The notes below the pieces were generated by a model. That model saw only the letters and a list, made by a program, of their open reading frames with translations, was not told where the DNA came from and searched no databases. From RGIG8775 sp045537235 (GTDB lineage: Bacteria; Bacillota; Clostridia; Oscillospirales; CAG-272): a stretch of 64,000 nucleotides of DNA. The stretch spans positions 14,995 to 78,994 of the forward strand of contig JAZSPB010000125.1 of assembly GCA_045537235.1 (NCBI GenBank). Direction: 5' to 3'. Below, piece after piece: positions 9,897 through 17,666 of this stretch (position 1 is the first letter of the stretch; each line of letters begins with the position of its first letter). A program made the position numbers and the translations under genes.

Positions 9897-10110
9897 CGTC
9901 AGGTTCCACCACCGCCGCGCGGAATTCCACCGCGTTTCCGTTTTCGTCCTTCACCTTGGAGCGGGCGCGAGCCCTTGCTTTGGTTTGTGTCTCTTGCCTC
10001 GCCGCCGCAAGTCCCTCTGCATAGCCGCGATCAAACTCGCTTTTGCGAATGGCCTCAAGCTCCGCGCGCCCCAGCGCAATCATATCGATTTCATTGGTAA
10101 TGGTTCTCAT
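9886..10110 (-). CDS. Small late-operon protein, unknown
   Basis: 74 residues; ATG at 10110 follows TAGGAGGAAT. Charged and helical, with a short basic run (KARARARSKV) and an acidic C-terminus. Its last codons overlap the next gene by 11 bases, which suggests translational coupling. I do not recognise it. Confidence 0.65.
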   Translation of the reverse strand: MRTITNEIDMIALGRAELEAIRKSEFDRGYAEGLAAARQETQTKARARARSKVKDENGNAVEFRAAVVEPDDGE

Positions 10111-10121
10111 AAAAATTCCTC

Positions 10122-10835
10122 CTACACAAATCGAATCCTGTTATCATCCCCGAAAGGCATATTGGCAACCTCACCGATTCCACAATCTCCCATGGCCGCC
10201 ATTTCAAGACCGATAATGACCTGCCGCCCCACGTTGGCATTGCCGTCATAGATTGGCTTGCTTCCGCAGTCGGGGTGCACCTTTCGGCTCATGGAAAAGG
10301 TGCCGATCCCCGTCATATTCACCCCGATCAACGCCTCGATCAACGCCGCCGCAATGGCTCCCGAGCGGCTGTATTCGTCCGCCTTGGTATTGAGTTCGTA
10401 GGTATAATGGGTGAAGATGTCAAACACCACGGACGCGGAAAAGCGGTTGTCATCCACCGAGGCTACCGTGCGTCCCATATAGACGTAGATGCGAGTCTGC
10501 GCCTCGGTCTGTGCCTGCTTGATGTACTCTTGCGGAATCAGACGGTACCCCTTTTCGGTGGGCGGTTCGGTCGCCATTTCGGGGTCAAACAGAACACTCA
10601 TCTTTTGCTCGATGTCGGGAAGCGGACTTTCCAACGGCTTTGCACCGTCGTAATACAGATATTTCCACAGTCGGCATCGGGAATAGGCGTTGTCATCGGG
10701 CGGTACATAGTCCCCACGCGGCGCATCAATGAGATAGTCGCAAATCATGCGCGGAAAGGTCGCGAACTGACGGAAGTTGAAAAAGCCGTCCTGCACCCTT
10801 GTGTAAGGGTACCATTGCGAGCGAAGATCAACCAT
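10122..10835 (-). CDS. Late-operon structural protein, possible head-tail connector
   Basis: 237 residues, starting at ATG 10835, which overlaps the preceding stop by 8 bases. The sequence mixes aromatic and charged residues, has no membrane segment or signal peptide, and contains IYVYMGRTVASVDDNRFSA followed by a repeated aromatic segment (VFDIFTHYTYELN) and a Gly-rich end (GDCGIGEVANMPFG). It lies between capsid and tail genes, where adaptor, stopper and tail-terminator proteins are encoded. No family could be assigned, so the role is inferred from position. Confidence 0.6.
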   Translation of the reverse strand: MVDLRSQWYPYTRVQDGFFNFRQFATFPRMICDYLIDAPRGDYVPPDDNAYSRCRLWKYLYYDGAKPLESPLPDIEQKMSVLFDPEMATEPPTEKGYRLIPQEYIKQAQTEAQTRIYVYMGRTVASVDDNRFSASVVFDIFTHYTYELNTKADEYSRSGAIAAALIEALIGVNMTGIGTFSMSRKVHPDCGSKPIYDGNANVGRQVIIGLEMAAMGDCGIGEVANMPFGDDNRIRFV

Positions 10836-11421
10836 TGCTCGGCTCCTTCTCGCCGCGTTCCGCCAAAGTTTCGACGGTCTGCCCCGCTACACTCTTGAGC
10901 TCATTCATCAGCTCGCGAAGCACCTCGGGAGAGGAGAAGATCTGACAAGCCGCCGTAAATCTCGCCAATCCGTCGTTGTTCACCGCTTTGAGATTGGCAA
11001 TCTCGGTGTCCACCATGATCCTGAACTCCTTGTAATCGGACAACAGCTCATACGCACGCTCTCGACACATCTCATCCTTCTTGAACCGCTCGATCTGATT
11101 GAGAATGTGTCCTCCCGCGTAATAGTCGTGCCGTGCATAAGAATCCACATCCTTTCCCTCCCCGTCCTTTTCGGGAAGCTCTATGTCAAAATAGAACCCC
11201 AAAAGTGTGTTAAGAAGCAACATGGATTTGAGTGCCGCGTCCTCGCCGCGCATCGCGGGAAACGCCATAAGCGACTCGCCCGCACGATTCTGCTCGGCGG
11301 TCTTTTTACCCTCTACGCAGAGGGAGGCGATCTGTCGGGACAGATCACGCTTGTTCTTAATGGGCATATAGGTGACCGCCCCCAACATCATTTCTTTTGT
11401 GACAGTAAAATATTTTTCCAT
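10828..11421 (-). CDS. Late-operon protein, unknown
   Basis: 197 residues. A TTG 18 bases upstream is in frame, but AAAGGAGAG six bases before ATG 11421 (MEKYFTVTKEMM) marks the start. Largely helical and charged, ending in an acidic segment (TLAERGEKEPSNG). No signal or membrane segment. Its stop overlaps the next start by 8 bases. The place between capsid and connector genes is compatible with a head completion role, but nothing in the sequence proves it. Confidence 0.6.
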   Translation of the reverse strand: MEKYFTVTKEMMLGAVTYMPIKNKRDLSRQIASLCVEGKKTAEQNRAGESLMAFPAMRGEDAALKSMLLLNTLLGFYFDIELPEKDGEGKDVDSYARHDYYAGGHILNQIERFKKDEMCRERAYELLSDYKEFRIMVDTEIANLKAVNNDGLARFTAACQIFSSPEVLRELMNELKSVAGQTVETLAERGEKEPSNG

Positions 11422-11453
11422 CGTATTCTCTCCTTTCAAACCATGGAATGCAT

Positions 11454-12185
11454 TTACAGCTTGATCCGCTTTGAAGCGGAAATAAATTGCCTTTGATAAA
11501 GATTCTGCTCATACCGCCGCATCTCACCCGCCAGCTTTTCACGGAGCATCCGAAGACGGGCGGTATCAGCATTTTCCTTGTTGGCGCGATTCTGCTCGAA
11601 GAAAGACTTATCCTCGATTTTGGACACATTGGAAAGCCAATCGGTGTTGAATCGATCCTGCCACACCACCTGAAAGCACATCCCGAGAATGCTCATGATC
11701 TCGGCAGACAGTGTGTTACGGAAATAGCCGTCCCGATATAAGTCAAACTCCAGATACGCGCCCTCGGGAATCTCCCTCGTTGCCGTGGCGTGCACCACCA
11801 CATCCCCGCGCTCCGCATCGTAGTCCGACGGAAACGGGATCAGCATCACATTGCCAACCCCATCCACCGAACGCATCCGACACGCGCAAAGATCAAACCC
11901 TGCATAGTCCTCCCCAAGATCGACCGTAAAATCGGAAGCCTCATTGACGGGCACTTGATACAGCGCATCGGCAAACCTCGGCTCCACCAGTTTTTCGTCG
12001 CCCTCGCGTCCCAAAAGAAATTCAGGCATCTCCGACGGAAGATTGAAAAGCGGAACCGCCGCGCGGAAATAACCGTACATCCTTCGTGCCCAAAGAGGCG
12101 CATCAACGCTCGCCAATTCCTCAAGCCTTATGTCGTCCACATAGACCGCGCAATACTCGGTCAAGACCTTCAAGATCGGAGTCAT
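11454..12185 (-). CDS. Late-operon structural protein, possible head-tail adaptor
   Basis: 243 residues, ATG 12185 behind GGAGGTGGAGTGA. The N-terminal half is mixed alpha/beta; the C-terminal third is a strongly helical, charged stretch (FEQNRANKENADTARLRMLR) compatible with a ring-forming adaptor. No enzymatic motif is visible. Neighbours are a holin-like gene upstream and two unassigned structural genes downstream. Function is inferred from gene order. Confidence 0.6.
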   Translation of the reverse strand: MTPILKVLTEYCAVYVDDIRLEELASVDAPLWARRMYGYFRAAVPLFNLPSEMPEFLLGREGDEKLVEPRFADALYQVPVNEASDFTVDLGEDYAGFDLCACRMRSVDGVGNVMLIPFPSDYDAERGDVVVHATATREIPEGAYLEFDLYRDGYFRNTLSAEIMSILGMCFQVVWQDRFNTDWLSNVSKIEDKSFFEQNRANKENADTARLRMLREKLAGEMRRYEQNLYQRQFISASKRIKL

Positions 12186-12202
12186 TCACTCCACCTCCCG
12201 CC

Positions 12203-12529
12203 TTAACGGGAACGCGCCACAAAGGCTTTTATAAGGTTGACCGCAGAAACAGTGAGATTGACGATTCGCTCCAAAGCAGACTCGGTGAAGTTGATTCCAT
12301 TGTCCTCACAATAGCCCAAAAGGATCGACACCACATATTCCAACTTATCTCGCCCGCGACCGTCGCCCTTGAACTTGTCCTCTGCCTCGGCCACCGAATC
12401 CATCACCAAGCCAAAGAACTCGGGATGGGTAAAGAGCGGCTTCAAAACCTTGATCGCCTTATGACACAGCCAGCCGATCACCGCCAAAAGAATGACGATC
12501 TCGACTACGGAAACAATATTTTGAAACAT
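12203..12529 (-). CDS. Holin-like membrane protein (LLH type, possible)
   Basis: 108 residues with one N-terminal membrane segment (IVSVVEIVILLAVIGWLC, residues 5-22) and a soluble helical tail. The tail pattern, an Ala/Glu-rich helix, a GDGRGRDKLEYVVS turn and a final amphipathic helix, resembles phage holins of the LL-H type. ATG 12529 follows AGGAGGGAA. If a holin, its position between capsid and connector genes rather than in a lysis cassette is odd, and no endolysin lies nearby. An internal-scaffold or head membrane-contact protein is an alternative. Confidence 0.5.
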   Translation of the reverse strand: MFQNIVSVVEIVILLAVIGWLCHKAIKVLKPLFTHPEFFGLVMDSVAEAEDKFKGDGRGRDKLEYVVSILLGYCEDNGINFTESALERIVNLTVSAVNLIKAFVARSR

Positions 12530-12547
12530 AAAGATTCCCTCCTATCG

Positions 12548-13264
12548 TCAGTCGGACAGCTTGCGCCCCATATCTTCAAGGATCGAGGTAAACAAGCCAT
12601 CGGCATCCACTTTCTTGGAAATGTCGTTGAGGCGCTTTGCCTTTTCCTGCGTGACCCTCGCATCGCCCTTTTCATAGGCAGTGATAAAGGTCGTAGCCAC
12701 CGTCCTCATATGGGAATCGCACAGCTTGGAAAAGAGCGCAGCCACTTCGTCCTCGGAAAAATCCAAAATATGGAGGAACACATTGGGCTCTAAAAGCTCG
12801 CCATCTCGGTAGAGCAAACCGAATCTCTCTCTGTCCTGCTCGTCAAGACCGTCGATAACGATCAGCTTTTTCTTTTCAAGAAGACGATCCACCATGAAAT
12901 CACGATTCTGAAGGAAATCCTTCTTGGGAACGTCAATGGTTCCGAAAGCGCGGTTGATCTTGCCGAAAGCACCGAGCGCCACTTCGCTTCCGGCAGCCAT
13001 GGAGCCGACAAACATAAGCGTCACATATTCCTGCTGCGCCACCTGAAGCACGGTAGCATTTTCCGCCTTGGCACTTTCCATCTCGGAGCGCACCTTTTCC
13101 ACCGCCGCCTCCACAGCACTTGCCACGATCACATCCACCTGTTCACGGGTAAACGTTTCGCCTTCTGTCTTTTTCTCGTCGGAGGGAACGGCGACGCCCT
13201 TCTCCTTGTTGATCTCTGCCGCCTCGGCAGGCTTTTCTTTTCTCTTGGTTTCACTTGTTGCCAT
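12548..13264 (-). CDS. Late protein after the capsid gene, unknown
   Basis: 238 residues from ATG 13264 (MATSETKRKEKP), which has GGAAGGAGAAA upstream; a longer frame to 13312 lacks a good site. Residues 1-60 are a disordered, charged Lys/Glu/Ala tail, then a short coiled coil, then a compact helical domain (residues 85-238). It could be a minor head protein or tail-chaperone-like factor. The MCP stop at 13356 and a GC-rich hairpin lie directly upstream. Confidence 0.6.
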   Translation of the reverse strand: MATSETKRKEKPAEAAEINKEKGVAVPSDEKKTEGETFTREQVDVIVASAVEAAVEKVRSEMESAKAENATVLQVAQQEYVTLMFVGSMAAGSEVALGAFGKINRAFGTIDVPKKDFLQNRDFMVDRLLEKKKLIVIDGLDEQDRERFGLLYRDGELLEPNVFLHILDFSEDEVAALFSKLCDSHMRTVATTFITAYEKGDARVTQEKAKRLNDISKKVDADGLFTSILEDMGRKLSD

Positions 13265-13302
13265 TGTTTTTCTCCTTCCTTTCCATTGGCTTTTTCGGGA
13301 AA

Positions 13303-13330
13303 GGGGAAGCATGAAAATCTTATCTTCCCC
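13303..13330 (-). terminator. Hairpin after the major capsid gene
   Basis: Arms GGGGAAG (13303-13309) and CTTCCCC (13324-13330) flank a 14-base loop, right after the capsid stop codon. On the minus strand it is followed by TTTCCC, a poor T-run. A partial terminator or mRNA stabiliser that raises capsid yield is plausible. Confidence 0.45.
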
Positions 13331-13355
13331 TCATTTCAAACCGTGTTCGACGTGA

Positions 13356-14606
13356 TTACGCCATGATCGCTTCCTCGATCAGACCGAGCTTGCCCGCAAA
13401 TACGGGTTTAATGTCAAAGATAGCTTCCACGTTGATATCAACGGTGAAGTCCGCAGTCTCGTGAGGATGAGCCTCCAAGGTGATGGGAGAGCCGTCTGCC
13501 ATCGCACAGAAGATAGGTGCATAGCCATGACCGCCCTTGGCACCGATAAAGATGTTGTCACCCAGATCGATGGTGTCGATCGTGGAGTTCTGCGTACCGG
13601 GAACGATAACAGGGTTGACCTCGATCAGATCCACACCGCCCGCACGATTTAGATAGCCCTGCGTGAACCACTGTTCGCCGAGACCGTGCTGAAGTCCTGT
13701 GATCGCGCCGCCGGTACCGTCCACGGGAAGTACCGCCGCCAAAGACATCGGAGTACCGAATGCGAAAAGGTCACTTCGCTTCACACCGTTTGCGGCGGCA
13801 ACCTTGGTGGTGATGTTGACCCAGTTTCTCGACGTGTAGGTGGTTGCCTTCAACCCCTCGGGAATGTACTTGGTGGAAGAAGCCGCCGTCATCAAGGTCC
13901 GCATGAAGATGGCGTAAATCTTGTTCCACACACCGCCAATGATCGCGGCATAGTAGCGACCCGCGTCACCGGCCACAACATCCTGATACCACTTAACGGT
14001 GGCATTGCAGGAGTAGGGCTTGGGATTGAGGGTGACGGTCTTGCCGTAAAGATAGTTCTTGGTGGTGCTTCTGCCGCTGCCCCAAGAGGAATCCTCAAAG
14101 AGGAACACATCGTTGGCGCTGATGTCAAGCTGGTAGGTCTGACCGAGAGGACAGTTGACCATCTGCATCAGACCGCCCGATGCCACATCCTCAAAGATGG
14201 TGGGCAGGACGGGGGTGATCACGTCCGCGTCAATGGCGTTGTAAGCCGCCCAGAAGGTGGGATTGGTGCGATAGTTACCGCGCTTGGCCTCCTCAAAGGT
14301 CGCAGGCGCTTCCTTGCCTACGGACGCATTGGCAATGGCCGCGCAGAAGAGGAACTTGCTCTCCTGATGATCGCGAGCCATGGCGGTATAGTCGATGCCC
14401 TCCGCCTCGCAGATCGAATTGAACTTACCAGCAAAATCGGGGCGAATGCTCATCTTGGCGCCTGCATACTCACAGGTAATCAGACGGCCTGTCGCAACAA
14501 TGTCGTTACGGGAAATGGTCTTGCCGTTTACCACGACCTTTCTGTCCTCACACTGAACCGAGTTGAAAAGATCGCGGGAAATCGAATTGAGTCTCATGAT
14601 GCTCAT
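13356..14606 (-). CDS. Major capsid protein (HK97 fold, probable)
   Basis: 416 residues; ATG 14606 follows AAAGGAGGTTTAAG, one of the best ribosome sites in the operon, as expected for the most abundant virion protein. The order (protease/scaffold, small head protein, this gene, connectors) is the standard capsid position. The sequence shows a mixed alpha/beta middle with P-domain-like segments and a beta-rich C-terminus (SPITLEAHPHETADFTVDINVEAIFD), typical of HK97-fold subunits. No N-terminal membrane or signal segment. A hairpin lies directly after its stop. Assignment is from gene order and overall character. Confidence 0.75.
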   Translation of the reverse strand: MSIMRLNSISRDLFNSVQCEDRKVVVNGKTISRNDIVATGRLITCEYAGAKMSIRPDFAGKFNSICEAEGIDYTAMARDHQESKFLFCAAIANASVGKEAPATFEEAKRGNYRTNPTFWAAYNAIDADVITPVLPTIFEDVASGGLMQMVNCPLGQTYQLDISANDVFLFEDSSWGSGRSTTKNYLYGKTVTLNPKPYSCNATVKWYQDVVAGDAGRYYAAIIGGVWNKIYAIFMRTLMTAASSTKYIPEGLKATTYTSRNWVNITTKVAAANGVKRSDLFAFGTPMSLAAVLPVDGTGGAITGLQHGLGEQWFTQGYLNRAGGVDLIEVNPVIVPGTQNSTIDTIDLGDNIFIGAKGGHGYAPIFCAMADGSPITLEAHPHETADFTVDINVEAIFDIKPVFAGKLGLIEEAIMA

Positions 14607-14626
14607 GTCTTAAACCTCCTTTGGAA

Positions 14627-15250
14627 TCAGGCGCGAAGTGCGCCAAGAATGTAGGCGTCACCGAAATACGAGGTACCCTCGTTCACGGGCGCGGTGCGAA
14701 GAATCTCAAAGCAAACACCTGTACCGCTTGCAGGCTTTTCGGTCACAGGAATCAAAAGACCGTTTGCGATAACAGCATACTTACTGTTGGCGGTGGCGGC
14801 TGTAAAGTTACCCACACCAAAGGCATACTGCTCGCCCACAAGGATCTCGAAGAAGTCGCCGAGCTCACCCTCGGGAAGACCGACACCAAGGGTATTCACA
14901 CCGAGGTTCCAGAGATTTTCGCCCGACACCGCCTTGTTGACATCGTAATTGTTGAAAGCATAAATGCCGGTATGATCACCGACGGTACCGCTCGCCTTGC
15001 CATCTGCGGCGGCGTTGAAGTACCAAGTGTTGCCGTTCAGAATACGGGGATTGCCGGCCGCGTCCACCACGCCCTCATAGCCCTCGGAGGGAATGAGTCC
15101 GTTCTTTACGCAAAGCATACCCGCCGAGCAAGCAGCGGGAACAAACGCGCTTGCCGTGCCCGTGCCGAACTTGCCGGGAACGTGCTGGGTCTGATTTCTT
15201 ACGCTGTTCGAGACCTTGATCTCAAACATGGTATTCTTGATAAATTCCAT
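14627..15250 (-). CDS. Small head protein, possible capsid decoration protein
   Basis: 207 residues between the scaffold/protease and capsid genes, the classic place of a head decoration protein (lambda D position). ATG 15250 follows AAAAAAGGAGATAAAC. The composition is Gly/Ala/Asn/Thr-rich and beta-like (TWYFNAAADGKASG, GLPEGELGDFFEILVGEQYAFG), with no catalytic motif. The role is inferred from position and composition. Confidence 0.6.
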   Translation of the reverse strand: MEFIKNTMFEIKVSNSVRNQTQHVPGKFGTGTASAFVPAACSAGMLCVKNGLIPSEGYEGVVDAAGNPRILNGNTWYFNAAADGKASGTVGDHTGIYAFNNYDVNKAVSGENLWNLGVNTLGVGLPEGELGDFFEILVGEQYAFGVGNFTAATANSKYAVIANGLLIPVTEKPASGTGVCFEILRTAPVNEGTSYFGDAYILGALRA

Positions 15251-15273
15251 TTTTGTTTATCTCCTTTTTTGAA

Positions 15274-15939
15274 TTACTTGTTTCCTGCGAGTCTTTTGAC
15301 GGCACCGAGAACGCCGTTGTCATTGCCCACAGAATTGGTTCTGTGATCTTCCCAAGCATAGTGCTTGCGAGAAGCGCTGTTCTTGGCAACGTCCGCCTCG
15401 ATGACCTTTTCCATGCATCGGGAATCCAGCTCCTTCTTGGCACAGACATCACCGATAAAATTCCCGTCTCCGTCTTCCATCGCAGCGAATCTTGCAACAG
15501 CATCTTCGGTCAGCATATCTGTGCAGATGGCTTTGTCGATCTTCAGACCTCGGTTGGCATTGATCTCGTCAAGACGGTCATTCAAAGCCGTTTTGACTGC
15601 CTCACAGCGGCGTTTCATTTCCGCCTTCTTCATCTTGCCGAGCTCCTCCTCGGCATTTACTCTCGCCGTCTTCTCCTCGGCAAGATCGGCCTCCGCTTTG
15701 CGACAACGCGCGGAAAGCACCGCTGTGAGCTTGTCGGACTCCACCTCGACAGATGTACCGTCCGCGCAAAGGCTCAATTTGTCAACCGCCATCTTCGCGC
15801 CGACAATGATTTCTCCGTTCTCGCTCTTGGCGGTGCAAACGTAAGGCTCACCGTCCGCAGACAGAAGCGCCACATTTTCACCGTTGACAGCAAGAACCTT
15901 AAAATCGGGGATCTTGGCTTGTACTTCGGTAATTTTCAT
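15274..15939 (-). CDS. Nested scaffold protein from an internal start
   Basis: ATG at 15939 is in frame with the protease-scaffold gene and preceded by AAAGGAG and AAAGGG, the latter seven bases upstream. It would give 221 residues (MKITEVQAKIPDF...) starting at the junction of the protease and coiled-coil halves (residue 230 of the long form). This matches the nested scaffold arrangement known from lambda. It is inferred from the ribosome site and domain border. Confidence 0.55.
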   Translation of the reverse strand: MKITEVQAKIPDFKVLAVNGENVALLSADGEPYVCTAKSENGEIIVGAKMAVDKLSLCADGTSVEVESDKLTAVLSARCRKAEADLAEEKTARVNAEEELGKMKKAEMKRRCEAVKTALNDRLDEINANRGLKIDKAICTDMLTEDAVARFAAMEDGDGNFIGDVCAKKELDSRCMEKVIEADVAKNSASRKHYAWEDHRTNSVGNDNGVLGAVKRLAGNK

Positions 15940-16626
15940 TGCTTTTCCCTTTACTCCTTTGTTTGAATTTTTGGAATGATTATTTTGGTTTTCAGAAGCT
16001 ACACGAAGTGTCATCCGTCGCACTTCGTCAACTCCGATTGCCGAAAGGACACGAATGCTTGCGTCAGCCACAGCAGGCGCCACACCGTCTCCCAAAATCG
16101 TTGTTCCGAGAATTTGGTACCGGGTAAATACCTCGACCTCACCGTCAATATGCCCCTCATCGATCAAGGTCTCGATGCTGACCGCCATGCCGCGGAGTCC
16201 CTGTTTCTCCAGCTTGGCGACCAACTCCCGCGCATACCAGCGCCATATATATCCCGTTCCGACGATCCAAGTTTTTCCGTCAACCACCTCAACGCGAATA
16301 TCCTCCGCGCTTTTGAAATAGCCGACGATCCTCTCTGCCGTTGCCGACATAAAGGAATAAGAAACGGTTCCGTCCGCGTTTTTAATCTCATCAAAATTGT
16401 GAGAATCCCCTACGCGGCCGCCCACATAAGCCACCAAAAGCGGTGTCTCGGCAAAAAGGGGCATATGTTCGCGAAGATTGACATACCGCCAGTTGTTTTG
16501 ATTGACCTCATCATTCAGAAGCCAAACCTCAACCTTCTGTTGCAATCCTCGCGTTTCCGCAAGAACACGAAGTTCTCCGCGAAAGGACGCCGTGCGCCCA
16601 CCGTCGATCTTGGTCTTGACGCTCAT
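15274..16626 (-). CDS. Prohead protease fused to capsid scaffold (probable)
   Basis: 450 residues. Residues 1-215 are compact alpha/beta with RGMAVSIETLI and nearby His/Asp (GRVGDSHNFDEI), which I read as a head maturation protease; the exact catalytic residues are not certain. Residues 230-400 include a long Ala/Glu/Lys coiled coil (KAEADLAEEKTARVNAEEE), typical of capsid scaffolds. The ATG at 16626 overlaps the upstream stop (ATGA). A second start at 15939, with its own AAAGGG site, would make the scaffold half alone, as lambda C and Nu3 do. It lies between the portal side and the capsid gene. Confidence 0.65.
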   Translation of the reverse strand: MSVKTKIDGGRTASFRGELRVLAETRGLQQKVEVWLLNDEVNQNNWRYVNLREHMPLFAETPLLVAYVGGRVGDSHNFDEIKNADGTVSYSFMSATAERIVGYFKSAEDIRVEVVDGKTWIVGTGYIWRWYARELVAKLEKQGLRGMAVSIETLIDEGHIDGEVEVFTRYQILGTTILGDGVAPAVADASIRVLSAIGVDEVRRMTLRVASENQNNHSKNSNKGVKGKAMKITEVQAKIPDFKVLAVNGENVALLSADGEPYVCTAKSENGEIIVGAKMAVDKLSLCADGTSVEVESDKLTAVLSARCRKAEADLAEEKTARVNAEEELGKMKKAEMKRRCEAVKTALNDRLDEINANRGLKIDKAICTDMLTEDAVARFAAMEDGDGNFIGDVCAKKELDSRCMEKVIEADVAKNSASRKHYAWEDHRTNSVGNDNGVLGAVKRLAGNK

Positions 16627-16895
16627 GTCCCGCCGCCTCCTCTCGTCCTCGCGTGCTTATCTTTTTCTTCCAACGATACCAAGCGCGACTCATGATCAAA
16701 GATCTCCAGATCGTGCCTTTTCAAATGCTCGTCATACTCCTCATGCTCCTCATCAGCCTTTTTGTGCCAATCATTCAATTGATTGATCGACGCCTCCAAC
16801 CGCGTGAGCACCGTTGCCAGTTTGTATAGAATGCTCCCAAAAGTAACCAAAAAGGTACAGATGGTGATCAGTCCCAAAACAATCTCCCATGTCAT
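16623..16895 (-). CDS. Small membrane-anchored coiled-coil protein (XhlA-like, possible)
   Basis: 90 residues from ATG 16895 (MTWEIVLGLITICTF) behind AAAGGAGTTTCGG. One membrane helix (residues 5-27) is followed by a charged coiled coil (TRLEASINQLNDWHKKADEE) rich in His and Glu. This resembles the hemolysin XhlA-like or DUF-type small membrane proteins that accompany holins, though in those the membrane helix is at the C-terminus. It ends with an ATGA overlap with the protease gene. A terminator-like hairpin precedes it. Confidence 0.6.
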   Translation of the reverse strand: MTWEIVLGLITICTFLVTFGSILYKLATVLTRLEASINQLNDWHKKADEEHEEYDEHLKRHDLEIFDHESRLVSLEEKDKHARTRGGGGT

Positions 16896-16918
16896 ATCCG
16901 AAACTCCTTTGTTGTTGT

Positions 16919-16975
16919 AAAATAAAAACAAGGGCTACAAAGCATCAACGCAAAAGCATCCATGCTTCATAGCCC
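16919..16975 (-). terminator. Strong intrinsic terminator inside the late operon
   Basis: Read on the minus strand, a 14-bp stem (16962-16975 with 16932-16945; two G-T wobbles) with a 16-base loop is followed by TTGTTTTTATTTT. It lies between the RuvC-like gene and the membrane/coiled-coil gene, with most head genes downstream. Readthrough would need antitermination or partial termination. Confidence 0.75.
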
Positions 16976-17031
16976 CCATCGGCTCTTCCCTCCAACCCAT
17001 TTCGGAGAGGAATGATATTCAATTGCAGAAA

Positions 17032-17496
17032 TTATATTTTTTCAAACAGAGTAACCCCAACCGCGATGGCAGACCAAACATCCTTGGAAACACCGTAAAA
17101 AGTGTCGGGATGCGACTTGGTTCCCTTGCCCGTTCGGAAGTCGAACACGGCATATCGGTCGATGAGCGCTTGTTTGATGTTGCTGTCCTTGGCTTTCATA
17201 TTGCCGCACAGACAGATCTTCTCGTCTTTGCGGTAAACGTATTGAGGCGTCCCGCCAAGAACCTGGATCATTCTGCCGATCCAAACGCACGTCTCAAAAA
17301 CACTTTTTCCCACAGGCATACCGTAGGACGCGATCATCTCGATTGCCACCGAATCAGCCTCGGCACCGAGCTCCGGAAGCATCCCCATCAGCTCGTTATT
17401 CTCCACCTTGCCGAAGCAAATAAGCGAAAAATCGGGGAAATCGATAAGCGCATAACCCGACTCAACATCTCCCGGGTCAATGGCAAGGATCTTCAT
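17032..17496 (-). CDS. RuvC-like Holliday junction resolvase / RNase H-fold nuclease
   Basis: 154 residues. MKILAIDPGDVESGYALID gives the RuvC-type first acidic strand (Asp7) followed by Gly and Ser. Glu53 (AIEMIASYG) and Asp139 (KDVWSAIAVG) match the second and last acidic catalytic residues of the RuvC family. It would cut branched DNA so that replicated phage DNA can be packaged. It sits in the late operon between the portal and head genes, overlapping the 57-residue gene upstream (ATGA). Length is close to cellular RuvC (about 170). The strong terminator follows. Confidence 0.8.
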   Translation of the reverse strand: MKILAIDPGDVESGYALIDFPDFSLICFGKVENNELMGMLPELGAEADSVAIEMIASYGMPVGKSVFETCVWIGRMIQVLGGTPQYVYRKDEKICLCGNMKAKDSNIKQALIDRYAVFDFRTGKGTKSHPDTFYGVSKDVWSAIAVGVTLFEKI

Positions 17497-17666
17497 GCTT
17501 CAACCGCCTCACTTTCCGTCACCATGATCGCCACAAGGCGTCGGCTGACCTCATATACTTTCTTCCCCTCTCGACAGTACCGTATCTCCACATCGTTTCC
17601 CCTTCCGTGGATGTCCGATATCATTTCGTCAAGACTTTTCTGTTCCGATCTTTTACGGTCTTTCAT
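17493..17666 (-). CDS. Small basic phage protein, unknown
   Basis: 57 residues (MKDRKRSEQKSLDEMISD...), basic N-terminus. ATG 17666 shares its A with the portal stop (TAATG), and the stop overlaps the RuvC-like start (ATGA), so it is coupled on both sides. Too short for many gene callers. A nucleic-acid or nuclease partner role is only a guess. Confidence 0.7.
   Translation of the reverse strand: MKDRKRSEQKSLDEMISDIHGRGNDVEIRYCREGKKVYEVSRRLVAIMVTESEAVEA

Noticed and set aside
13686..14654. Plus-strand open frame of 322 codons
   Set aside because: Antisense to the major capsid gene; no supporting signals.
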